A stretch of 6,572 nucleotides of DNA. Source: Nitrososphaerota archaeon (GTDB lineage Archaea; Thermoproteota; Nitrososphaeria; Nitrososphaerales; UBA183). The position numbers and the translations under genes were made by a program. Shown piece by piece: positions 1 to 6,235 of this stretch (positions are counted from its first letter, which is position 1; each line of letters starts with the position of its first letter). Location: contig JAFMAU010000089.1 in assembly GCA_029784825.1 (NCBI GenBank), forward strand, positions 1-6,572, written 5' to 3'. Under the pieces are notes generated by a model. The model saw nothing but the letters and a program-made list of their open reading frames with translations, searched no databases and was not told where the DNA came from.

Positions 1-639
1 CTCCCCGGACGTCCTGATAATCAGGTCAGGCTCCTGGTTCGGAAGGAACGCGGTGTAGAGCCTGGCCGACACCGTATCCTCGGTGATGGCATCGGGGCTG
101 AGCTTGCCGCTCTTAACGTCCGAGGCGACCGACCTGACCACGTCTGTGATCTCGGCCCTTCCCCCGTAGGCCACGGCGATGTTCAGGTAGTGGTCCTGAT
201 ACCCCTCGGTCTTCGCTTCGATGGCGCGCAGGAGGTCGACGATGGAGCCGGGGAGGAGCTCCAGATGTCCGATGGCCCTTACCCTCACCCTGTACTTTAC
301 GATCCGGGGGTCGTTCAGGAGTCTGTTGAGCCTGGCCTCGATGAGCTCGAACAGCTCCGCGAGCTCCTCGGGGGTCCTGTCGAGGTTCTCGGTCGACAGG
401 ACGTAGAGCGTGACCGTCTTGATCCTGAGGTCGTGGCACCAGTCCAGCAGCTCCTCCGCCCTGTTCGCCCCTTCCTGGTGGCCGACCCCCTCGACCAGCC
501 CCTGGACCTGGGCCCACCTCCGGTTCCCGTCCAGTATGATGCCTATGTGGCTCGGTATCTCTTCGCTTTCCACCTGGGCCCTCAGCCTCCCCTCATACAG
601 GCGGTATACTCCCAGGTACCGGAGGGCGGACTCTAGCAT
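1..639 (-). CDS. uppS: Cis-prenyltransferase (undecaprenyl/polyprenyl diphosphate synthase), 3' end cut by window edge
   Basis: Adds isopentenyl diphosphate units in cis to an allylic diphosphate, making the long polyprenyl diphosphate that in archaea becomes the dolichol-type carrier for glycan assembly. My minus-strand translation gives 213 residues from the ATG at 639; the C-terminus lies beyond base 1. Family landmarks are in order: HIGIILDGNRRWA at 31-43 with the catalytic Asp at about 37, a GHQEGA segment at 54-59, LYVLSTENLDR at 78-88, NIAVAYGGRAEI at 153-164 and IRTSGE at 208-213. IRTSGE is the conserved motif near the end of the domain, so roughly 40-50 residues are missing. DGNRRWA rather than DGNGRWA is usual for archaeal members. 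The gene starts 3 bases after the DUF373 stop and has no strong Shine-Dalgarno sequence, so it is probably translated by coupling or reinitiation. Product chain length cannot be read from the sequence. Confidence 0.95.
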   Translation of the reverse strand, partial: MLESALRYLGVYRLYEGRLRAQVESEEIPSHIGIILDGNRRWAQVQGLVEGVGHQEGANRAEELLDWCHDLRIKTVTLYVLSTENLDRTPEELAELFELIEARLNRLLNDPRIVKYRVRVRAIGHLELLPGSIVDLLRAIEAKTEGYQDHYLNIAVAYGGRAEITDVVRSVASDVKSGKLSPDAITEDTVSARLYTAFLPNQEPDLIIRTSGE

Positions 640-642
640 GTG

Positions 643-1764
643 CTACTCGTTTTCGGCCACGGCCCTCATCCTAACCCGCGGATAAATGGCGCTGGTCAGG
701 GCGAAGATGGCGGCGAGGCCTATTAGCACGTAGGAGACCAGGAGGAATGTCGCCTCGGTCGTCCCGCTTACCAGGAACTGAGAGAATGTGAGGACCGGAA
801 AATAGAGGATGCCGAGCATCACGAGCACGAAGCCATCCCTGCGCCACCGTATGCTGTCCCTCGCCAGGTGTGACAGGAGGGCCCCCGTCGCGTAGATTGC
901 GACCCCGCCCCACACCAGGGTCAGGCTGCTCTCGATGAAGTGCCCTGCGAGGGTCCCTCCGTACACCAGGAGCTGCGCCGGGTCGACCGTTACGGCGTTC
1001 ACGGCAAAGCTGTCTGCCATCATGGCGCCGTAGCCGGTGAAGATCCCGGCCAGCACGACCAGTATGGCGGTGGCCATCGAAAAGAGCCTGATGTACCCGG
1101 TGTACCCTCTGTGCAGGAGGCCGCTGACCGTCCTGTCCACGTTGAACCCGCGGACCAGGAACGCCCCCCCGAGCACGAGGAGCGTCATCAGCGCCGCCTC
1201 GAACGTCTTGCCTGCCAGCACGAAGACCCCCGCCAGGATGAATATCAGCCCCGGGACGCCGAGGGCGTACTTCGAGTAGTGGGGGTCGAACACCAGCATC
1301 CGTAGGTACCTGCCCAGGACCTCGTACGTCTCTTCCACCGTCTGGCTGTGCTTTACAGTCACCCTTTCGACCGACACGATTGGCTTCAGGCTCTGGATGA
1401 TGGGGACCACCTGTTCGTCTTCCCCGCCGTCCGAGACCAGCACCACTCCGGCGAAGGGCCCCCCGGCCAGTATCGACGCCACCTGCCTTCCCACCCTCTT
1501 GTCGGCCTCGAACCCCCTGTCGGAGTCCCCGCAGACAACTGCCACCTCGCAAGGGTTGCGCCCCTTCGTCAGCTCGTCGAACTTCTTCACCGCTGCGAAG
1601 ATCGCGTTGGCGTCGGCCTCCTCCGGGTCGGCGAGCGCAAGCTTGGTCCCCGCGTCGAGGACTGCGTCCCTCCCGACCACCGGCGAGCTCACCCTGGCCT
1701 TCGTCCCCAGGTCGTCGTCCCTGTCGACGCAAAGTACAAGGTACTTCTCCCCCGACTCGGACAT
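643..1764 (-). CDS. DUF373 family membrane protein
   Basis: This 373-residue protein has a soluble N-terminal domain (about 1-160) followed by a membrane domain. The N-terminus carries the DUF373 signature: LCVDRDDDLG at 11-20, a GRD at 31-33, ADPEEADANA at 45-54 and SQTVEETYEVLGRYLR at 140-155. Hydrophobic segments fall at about 166-185, 188-207, 224-249, 265-297 (long, perhaps two helices), 311-334 and 338-361, so six or seven helices; there is no cleavable signal peptide. DUF373 is an archaeal family with no biochemical function that I know of. The gene is first in a two-gene unit with uppS, 3 bases apart, which suggests, as inference only, a role tied to polyprenyl carrier lipids or the cell envelope. 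The ATG at 1764 lies about 30 bases after a TATA-like box, consistent with a leaderless or nearly leaderless mRNA. Family assignment is firm; function is unknown. Confidence 0.94.
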   Translation of the reverse strand: MSESGEKYLVLCVDRDDDLGTKARVSSPVVGRDAVLDAGTKLALADPEEADANAIFAAVKKFDELTKGRNPCEVAVVCGDSDRGFEADKRVGRQVASILAGGPFAGVVLVSDGGEDEQVVPIIQSLKPIVSVERVTVKHSQTVEETYEVLGRYLRMLVFDPHYSKYALGVPGLIFILAGVFVLAGKTFEAALMTLLVLGGAFLVRGFNVDRTVSGLLHRGYTGYIRLFSMATAILVVLAGIFTGYGAMMADSFAVNAVTVDPAQLLVYGGTLAGHFIESSLTLVWGGVAIYATGALLSHLARDSIRWRRDGFVLVMLGILYFPVLTFSQFLVSGTTEATFLLVSYVLIGLAAIFALTSAIYPRVRMRAVAENE

Positions 1765-1790
1765 ATCGCCCCGATTGAGAACCCATTCCG

Positions 1791-1800
1791 TTTATACTTA
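1791..1800 (-). promoter_or_regulatory. TATA-box promoter of the DUF373-uppS unit
   Basis: On the minus strand this reads TAAGTATAAA, an AT-rich island in otherwise GC-rich DNA, centred about 30 bases before the DUF373 ATG. Archaeal transcription starts roughly 22-27 bases after the TATA centre, so the mRNA would begin within a few bases of the start codon. On the plus strand the same element reads TTTATACTTA and could also serve the divergent acyl-CoA synthetase gene. Confidence 0.55.
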
Positions 1801-1830
1801 AGCCTAGGATTCCGAACGCGACCGTAGGGA

Positions 1831-1841
1831 ATACGCTTAAG
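1831..1841 (+). promoter_or_regulatory. Possible weak TATA-like element for the acyl-CoA synthetase gene
   Basis: ATACGCTTAAG is the only other AT-rich patch in the 81-base divergent region. It lies too close to the GTG at 1846 to drive a message including that codon. It would suit a leaderless start at the in-frame TTG at 1867, with the CTTAAG centre about 28 bases upstream. The match to a TATA box is poor; the stronger element at 1791-1800 read in the plus direction is the alternative, giving a leader of about 25 bases before 1846. Confidence 0.25.
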
Positions 1842-1845
1842 GCAA

Positions 1846-3549
1846 GTGCGCCCGGCGACGGCGCCCTTGCAGAGGGAGGCGGCGCGTCCCTGGTTGAAAG
1901 CCGATGTTGGCCAGAGGTACGGCCTGCCACGCCCTCAGCCGCGGCCCCTGTACTCGCTCCTTGTCGACTCCGCCAGGGCCAAACCTGGGAACCGATGCAT
2001 CCACTACCTCGGCCGCGACTTCACCTACGCCCAGGTCGACGAGCTCTCGTCAAGGTTCGCCTCGGCGCTCGTCTCGCTGGGGATGAAGAAGGGGGACAGG
2101 GTGGCGGTCTTCCTCCCCAACGTCCCTCAGCTCGTCTTCGCCTACTTCGGCATCCTGAAGGCAGGAGGGGTGGTCGTGATGTGCAACCCGGTGTACAAGG
2201 AGAGGGAACTCGAGTTCCAGCTCAAAGACTCGGGGGCCGAGATAGTCGTCGCAAGCAGGACCGTCGCGAAGGGGATGGACCTCTACAAGAGCCTGGAGGG
2301 GTGCAGAGGGAGGCTTCAACTCAGGCACGTGATATCCACCCACATAGGAGACTACCTCCCCGGCATGAAGAAGAGGCTCGCGGGGCTCGCAGGGGTCAAG
2401 GACGTGCGCAGGGCGGGCACCCTCGACTTTGCGGAGCTCGTCGACTCCAGCTCTCCCCTGAAGGAGTACGCCGACGTCGACCCAGAGTCAGACGTAGCCC
2501 TCCTGCAGTACACGGGGGGGACGACCGGCGTCTCGAAGGGTGCCATGCTGACCCACTACAACCTGGTCTCCAACGCGGCCTACGCTCAGAGCCTCTTTCC
2601 GATCACCGAGGCAGACATATCGCTCTGCGTCCTCCCGCTCTACCACATCTACGGGCTCACGGTCACCATGAACGCCCCCCTGTCGGCCGGGGCCGCCATG
2701 GTCCTCCTGCCCAGCTTCCACGTCGACGAAGTGATGAAGACCATCCAGAACCAGAAGGTCACCATATTCTCAGGGGCGCCGGCCATGTACATCGCCATCA
2801 ACAGCAGGCCGGACGCCAAGAAGTTCAACCTGAAGTCAGTGCGCGCATGCCTCTCGGGAGGGTCGGCCCTCCCCCCTGCCGTCAGGAAGAAGTTCATCGA
2901 GCTCACCGGGGGGAACCTGGTCGAGGGGTACGGGCTGTCGGAGACGAGCCCCATCACCCACTGCAACCCCGTCACCGGAGGGGTGGTCAAGGACGGCTCG
3001 ATCGGGCCGCCGTTCAGCGAGACCGACGCCATGGTCGTCGACGTCGGCGACAGGAACAGGGTCCTCGCAGCGGGAGAGGTGGGAGAGCTGGCGGTCAAGG
3101 GGCCGCAAGTTATGAAGGGGTACTGGAACCATCGGGAGGAGACAGACGCGGTCCTGAAGGACGGCTGGTTCCTGACCGGGGACATCGCGAAGATGGACCA
3201 GGACGGGTACTTCTACATCGTCGACAGGAAGAAGGACATGATCAACGTCGGGGGGCTGAAGGTCTACCCCAGGGAGGTGGAGGACGTCCTGTTCGAGCAC
3301 CCGGACGTGAAGGAGGCGGGGGTGATCGGGATCCCGGACGACTTCAGCGGCGAAGCGGTGAAGGCTTTCGTGGTGCTCAAGGATCCGGCGAAGAAGATCT
3401 CGGAGCAGGACGTCATCGAATTCTGCCGGAACAAGCTCGCGAAGTTCAAGGTGCCCAAGGAGGTCGAGTTCGTCCAGGAGCTCCCCAAGACGCTGATAGG
3501 GAAGGTGCTGCGAAGGAAGCTCCGCGAGCTCAGGCCCGGACGATCATAG
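1846..3549 (+). CDS. Long-chain fatty acid--CoA ligase (AMP-forming), FadD/LcfA-like
   Basis: Activates a fatty acid with ATP and CoA, via an acyl-adenylate, to acyl-CoA. This 567-residue protein has the full adenylate-forming fold: the P-loop YTGGTTGVSKG at 222-232, LPLYHIYGL at 263-271, YGLSETSP at 362-369, GWFLTGD at 440-446, DRKKDMINVGG at 460-470 and the C-terminal LPKTLIGKVLRR at 546-557, whose Lys553 should be the adenylation lysine. The opening RPWLK (14-18), the basic stretch at 173-190 and the ELPKT end closely recall Bacillus long-chain LcfA, so a medium/long-chain substrate is likelier than acetate. The protein is probably cytosolic or peripherally membrane-bound. The start is uncertain: GTG 1846 is the first start after the in-frame stop at 1825, but TTG 1867 keeps RPWLK and would give 560 residues. 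No Shine-Dalgarno sequence supports either. The 3' end overlaps the convergent thiolase gene by 20 bases. It is divergent from the DUF373-uppS unit. Confidence 0.95.
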   Translation: MRPATAPLQREAARPWLKADVGQRYGLPRPQPRPLYSLLVDSARAKPGNRCIHYLGRDFTYAQVDELSSRFASALVSLGMKKGDRVAVFLPNVPQLVFAYFGILKAGGVVVMCNPVYKERELEFQLKDSGAEIVVASRTVAKGMDLYKSLEGCRGRLQLRHVISTHIGDYLPGMKKRLAGLAGVKDVRRAGTLDFAELVDSSSPLKEYADVDPESDVALLQYTGGTTGVSKGAMLTHYNLVSNAAYAQSLFPITEADISLCVLPLYHIYGLTVTMNAPLSAGAAMVLLPSFHVDEVMKTIQNQKVTIFSGAPAMYIAINSRPDAKKFNLKSVRACLSGGSALPPAVRKKFIELTGGNLVEGYGLSETSPITHCNPVTGGVVKDGSIGPPFSETDAMVVDVGDRNRVLAAGEVGELAVKGPQVMKGYWNHREETDAVLKDGWFLTGDIAKMDQDGYFYIVDRKKDMINVGGLKVYPREVEDVLFEHPDVKEAGVIGIPDDFSGEAVKAFVVLKDPAKKISEQDVIEFCRNKLAKFKVPKEVEFVQELPKTLIGKVLRRKLRELRPGRS

Positions 3550-4705
3550 AGACGGCGTTCCCCCCGCCAAGGCAGAGGGTCGCGAGCCCCGTCTTCTTGC
3601 CCGTCCTCTTCATCCCGTGCACCAGCGTGGTGAGCACCCTCGCCCCACTGCACCCTATGGGGTGCCCGAGGGCGACCGCCCCTCCCCAGACGTTGAACCT
3701 CGAGTCGTCCACGCCCAGGGCGTTGCGGACCGCGATGGAGGCCGTCGAGTAGGCCTCGTTGTGCTCGAACAGGTCGACTTCCCCGACGTCCATCTTCGCC
3801 TTCTTCAGCAGGGCCCTGGTGGTAGGTATCGGGGCCTCCATCACCCTCGCAGGCTCCAGCCCCCCTGTCCCGTACCCCGCTATCCTGGCCAACGCCCTGA
3901 CCCCGAGCCTGTCCGCGGCTTCCTGGGAGCAGACCACTACCGCCGACGCGCCGTCGCTGAGCTGCGAAGAGTTGCCGGCGGTGAGCACCCCGCCGGGCTT
4001 GAAGACCGGCTTCAGCTTCCCGAGCTTCTCCACCGTGGTGTCTGGCCTGATGCACTCGTCCTTCTCGAACTCCACGACCTCCCCTTCCCGCTTGAACCTC
4101 ACCTTCACCAGCTCCCGCTCGAATTCCCCGGCCTCCGAGGCCCTCGCCGCCTTCATGTGGCTCTGGTAGGCGAACTCGTCGGCCTCCTTCCTCCCAATGC
4201 CGTACTTCTTCGCGACGTGCTCCCCCGTCAGCCCCATGTGGTAGTTGTGGTACGCGTCCCAGAGCCCGTCTGCTATCATGGCGTCGAGGAGCCTCGCGTC
4301 CCCGAACTTCGTCCCCCACCTCACCCCCTTCGCCAGGTAGGGCGCGTTGCTCATGCTCTCCATGCCGCCGGCGACGACCACCTGGTTGTCCCCGGCCTTG
4401 ATGGACTGCGCCGCCAACATCACCGCCTTCAGGCCGGAGCCGCAGACCTTGTTGACCGTGAACGACCCGACACCGAAGGGGACCCCCGCGTGGACTGCCG
4501 CCTGCCTCGCAGGGTTCTGGCCGAGCCCGGCAGAGACCACGTTCCCCATGATCACCTCGTCCACGTCCTCGGGGGACGCCTTCGCCCTCTTCATCGCCTC
4601 CTCGATGACCAGGGCACCGAGCTCGGTGGCTGCGACCCCGACGAGGCTCTTGCCGAACTTGCCGATGGGGGTCCTGCAGGCGGCGACGATTACCGGGTCT
4701 TGCAT
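3530..4705 (-). CDS. Acetyl-CoA C-acetyltransferase (acetoacetyl-CoA-type thiolase)
   Basis: Condenses two acetyl-CoA to acetoacetyl-CoA, or thiolytically cleaves 3-ketoacyl-CoA. From the ATG at 4705 it is 391 residues, a normal thiolase length. The nucleophile is Cys88 in NKVCGSG; the other active-site landmarks are NEAY with Asn316, GHPIG with His348, and CLGGGN with Cys378. The last three match Zoogloea thiolase numbering exactly, which supports this start. His156-Met157 in YHMGLTGE is the pattern of acetoacetyl-CoA (biosynthetic-type) thiolases rather than long-chain degradative ones, so a short-chain substrate is inferred. An in-frame TTG at 4723 would add six residues, but it lies only a few bases from the TATA-like box at 4730-4737 and so would probably not be transcribed. 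The gene is convergent with the acyl-CoA ligase and divergent from ilvE. It may serve fatty acid breakdown with the ligase, or acetoacetyl-CoA supply. Minor oddities are NEAY for NEAF and Ala for Gly after CLGGGN. Confidence 0.95.
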   Translation of the reverse strand: MQDPVIVAACRTPIGKFGKSLVGVAATELGALVIEEAMKRAKASPEDVDEVIMGNVVSAGLGQNPARQAAVHAGVPFGVGSFTVNKVCGSGLKAVMLAAQSIKAGDNQVVVAGGMESMSNAPYLAKGVRWGTKFGDARLLDAMIADGLWDAYHNYHMGLTGEHVAKKYGIGRKEADEFAYQSHMKAARASEAGEFERELVKVRFKREGEVVEFEKDECIRPDTTVEKLGKLKPVFKPGGVLTAGNSSQLSDGASAVVVCSQEAADRLGVRALARIAGYGTGGLEPARVMEAPIPTTRALLKKAKMDVGEVDLFEHNEAYSTASIAVRNALGVDDSRFNVWGGAVALGHPIGCSGARVLTTLVHGMKRTGKKTGLATLCLGGGNAVSMIVRA

Positions 4706-4729
4706 CGGCGTCCACTTCGGCAATATACG

Positions 4730-4737
4730 ATATTAAA
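4730..4737 (-). promoter_or_regulatory. TATA-box promoter of the thiolase gene
   Basis: The minus strand reads TTTAATAT, a good archaeal TATA box, centred about 28.5 bases before the ATG at 4705. A transcript starting 22-27 bases after it would be leaderless or carry only a few bases, and this position rules against the upstream TTG at 4723. The box sits inside a small inverted repeat, CGAT-5 bases-ATCG (4728-4740), which could be an operator or chance. Confidence 0.6.
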
Positions 4738-4764
4738 TCGCTCTGATGGTGTTAGGCGCTTTCC

Positions 4765-4772
4765 CTAAATAC
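4765..4772 (+). promoter_or_regulatory. TATA-box promoter of ilvE
   Basis: CTAAATAC lies in an AT-rich patch, centred about 28.5 bases before the ATG at 4797, the same distance seen for the thiolase promoter. It predicts a leaderless or nearly leaderless ilvE message and argues against the in-frame ATG at 4746, which lies upstream of the box. Confidence 0.55.
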
Positions 4773-4796
4773 CGTGGTTCGGCGCGGGCCGCACAG

Positions 4797-5708
4797 ATGA
4801 ACGCGCAAAAAGAGATCTGGATGGACGGCAAGCTGGTCCCCTGGAACGACGCGAAGATCCACATCCTGACCCACGGCCTGCACTACGGCATGGCGGTCTT
4901 CGAGGGCATCAGGGCCTTCTCCACGCCCAAGGGGTCGGCCGTCTTCAGGCTGGGCGAGCACCTCGAGCGCTTCATGAACAGCGCGAAGATCTACAGGATG
5001 GAGCTGGCGTTCTCTGCCAAGGAGATCGCCGAGGCCTGCAAGGAAGTGGTGAGACGCAACCCGGCGAAGGAGTGCTACATCAGACCCATAGCCTACACCG
5101 CCTACGGCGAGATGGGCCTCAACCCGCTGAGGAGCAAGGTCTCGGTCGCGATCGCTTCATGGGAGTGGGGCGCCTACCTCGGCGCGGACGCGGCGTCGAA
5201 GGGGGTGAGGGCGACGGTCTCCAGCTGGACCAGGATAGACTCACGGGCGATGCCCGTACAGGCGAAGTGCGCCGCCAACTACGCCAACTCCGCCCTGGCG
5301 AAGATGGAAGCCACGGCGGGCGGCTACGACGAGGCGATCCTGCTGAACACCCAGGGGATGGTGGCCGAGGGCCCGGGGGAGAACATCTTCAGGGTCAAGG
5401 ACGGCATCCTGAGCACCCCGCCCGCCAGCTCGGGGATACTCAGAGGCATAACCCGCGACACCGTCATACAGTTCGCCAGGGACCAGGGCATCACCTTCTA
5501 CCGCAACGACTCCACCAAGGAGGAGCTGTACACTTCGGACGAGGTCTTCTTCAGCGGGACCGCGGCCGGCATAGCGAAGGTCAGGGAGATCGACGGCAGG
5601 AAGATCGGCTACGACGGCGCGCCCGTCACCGACATGATGGCGAAGATGTACGACGAGGCGACGCACGGCAGGCTCCCGAAGTACGAAAAGTGGCTGACAC
5701 CAGTCTGA
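4797..5708 (+). CDS. ilvE: Branched-chain amino acid aminotransferase (PLP, fold type IV)
   Basis: Transfers the amino group between glutamate and the keto acids of leucine, isoleucine and valine: the last biosynthetic step, or the first in their breakdown. It is 303 residues from the ATG at 4797, typical for the family. Landmarks are EIWMDGKLVPWNDAKIHIL at 6-24, GMAVFEGIRAF at 31-41, YIRPIAYTAYGEMGLNP at 94-110, the PLP lysine Lys157 in VQAKCAANYANS, EGPGENIF at 191-198, SGILRGITRDTVI at 212-224 and SGTAAGIAKVREIDGR at 253-268. An in-frame ATG at 4746 would add 17 residues, but these lack family resemblance and the TATA-like box at 4765-4772 lies downstream of that codon. The GTAA motif is followed by GIAKV where many relatives have E(V/I)TPV, so substrate range may be shifted; D-amino-acid or aromatic transaminases of the same fold are less likely alternatives. 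Its stop is 10 bases from that of the convergent DUF35 gene. Confidence 0.94.
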   Translation: MNAQKEIWMDGKLVPWNDAKIHILTHGLHYGMAVFEGIRAFSTPKGSAVFRLGEHLERFMNSAKIYRMELAFSAKEIAEACKEVVRRNPAKECYIRPIAYTAYGEMGLNPLRSKVSVAIASWEWGAYLGADAASKGVRATVSSWTRIDSRAMPVQAKCAANYANSALAKMEATAGGYDEAILLNTQGMVAEGPGENIFRVKDGILSTPPASSGILRGITRDTVIQFARDQGITFYRNDSTKEELYTSDEVFFSGTAAGIAKVREIDGRKIGYDGAPVTDMMAKMYDEATHGRLPKYEKWLTPV

Positions 5709-5718
5709 CGGCCGACGT

Positions 5719-6234
5719 CTAGGCCGGGACGAAGTGGACGTCGGAGATGAGATACCTGGGGGTCTTCTTGAATATCGCCTTCGCCTTCATCCCGATGTAG
5801 ATGTCGCTCTCCTTCGCACCCTTCAGCCGGGTGAGGAACAGGGTGTCGACCCCGTCGAACTCTATCAGCGCCAGGTTGAACGGGGTCTCCTTGAGGAACT
5901 CCTCCCCCCCGAAGTAGCACGTCGTCCAGGAGTGCACCCTCCCCACCTTGGGGAGCGTGAACCACCGGGTCTCGTGGCCGCAGTTCATGCAGTGGCTGCG
6001 CGGCGTCGCGTACTTGTAATGGCAGTTCTTGCACTCGCTCCCGAGGAGCTTCCCCTTCGCGAGCCCCAGGAAGAACGGGGAGTCTTCGGCGTAGCTGTGG
6101 ATGTAATTCACGCTGTAGGGCGAAAGGATGACGAGGTCCTCGGTCCCCGCGGGGTTGTCGTAGAGGGCCGCGCCCTTCCGGTTGACCTCCTTCATCACGT
6201 CCCTGAACTTTGAGAACTTCTTCGGCGCAGGCAT
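5719..6234 (-). CDS. Zn-ribbon/OB-fold protein (DUF35 family), thiolase partner
   Basis: This 171-residue protein has three parts: an N-terminal region (1-60), a rubredoxin-like zinc ribbon with Cys68-x2-Cys71 and Cys82-x2-Cys85, and an OB fold (about 97-158) starting GRVHSWTT and containing LALIEFDGVDTLFLTRL and IYIGMKAKAIF. In DUF35 proteins the OB fold contacts acyl-CoA and joins condensing or cleaving enzymes: the archaeal HMG-CoA synthase/thiolase/DUF35 complex, the steroid-side-chain aldolase pair Ltp2-ChsH2, and the benzylsuccinate-pathway thiolase BbsAB are known cases. The ATG at 6234 follows the upstream thiolase stop by one base, so the two are surely co-translated and probably form a complex. 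A GGAG (6245-6248, minus) 10 bases before the ATG could act as ribosome binding site. The first ~37 residues are an extension beyond the usual core. Whether the complex makes acetoacetyl/HMG-CoA or another product cannot be decided without the upstream genes. Confidence 0.94.
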   Translation of the reverse strand: MPAPKKFSKFRDVMKEVNRKGAALYDNPAGTEDLVILSPYSVNYIHSYAEDSPFFLGLAKGKLLGSECKNCHYKYATPRSHCMNCGHETRWFTLPKVGRVHSWTTCYFGGEEFLKETPFNLALIEFDGVDTLFLTRLKGAKESDIYIGMKAKAIFKKTPRYLISDVHFVPA

Positions 6235-6235
6235 C

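Noticed and set aside
190..636. 148-residue plus-strand frame at the left edge
   Set aside because: Antisense to uppS, whose conserved motifs occupy the minus strand over the same bases.
671..1930. 419-residue minus-strand open frame over the DUF373 gene
   Set aside because: A shadow frame caused by high G+C; it crosses the divergent promoter region and lacks any motif, while the other frame has the DUF373 signature and membrane helices.
1995..3752. 585-residue plus-strand open frame
   Set aside because: It is an out-of-frame shadow of the acyl-CoA synthetase: Arg/Gly/Pro-rich low-complexity protein with no family motif, while the true frame carries every adenylation motif.
3264..4715. 483-residue minus-strand open frame
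   Set aside because: A frame-shifted shadow of the thiolase running into the ligase antisense strand; the composition is Gly/Arg-rich and no domain is visible.
3617..4768. 383-residue plus-strand open frame opposite the thiolase
   Set aside because: Antisense to a fully conserved thiolase, rich in Pro/Arg/His, with no recognisable domain and no promoter.
5709..5718. Possible terminator between ilvE and the DUF35 gene
   Set aside because: Only 10 bases separate the stop codons and neither strand shows a T-run or a stable hairpin.
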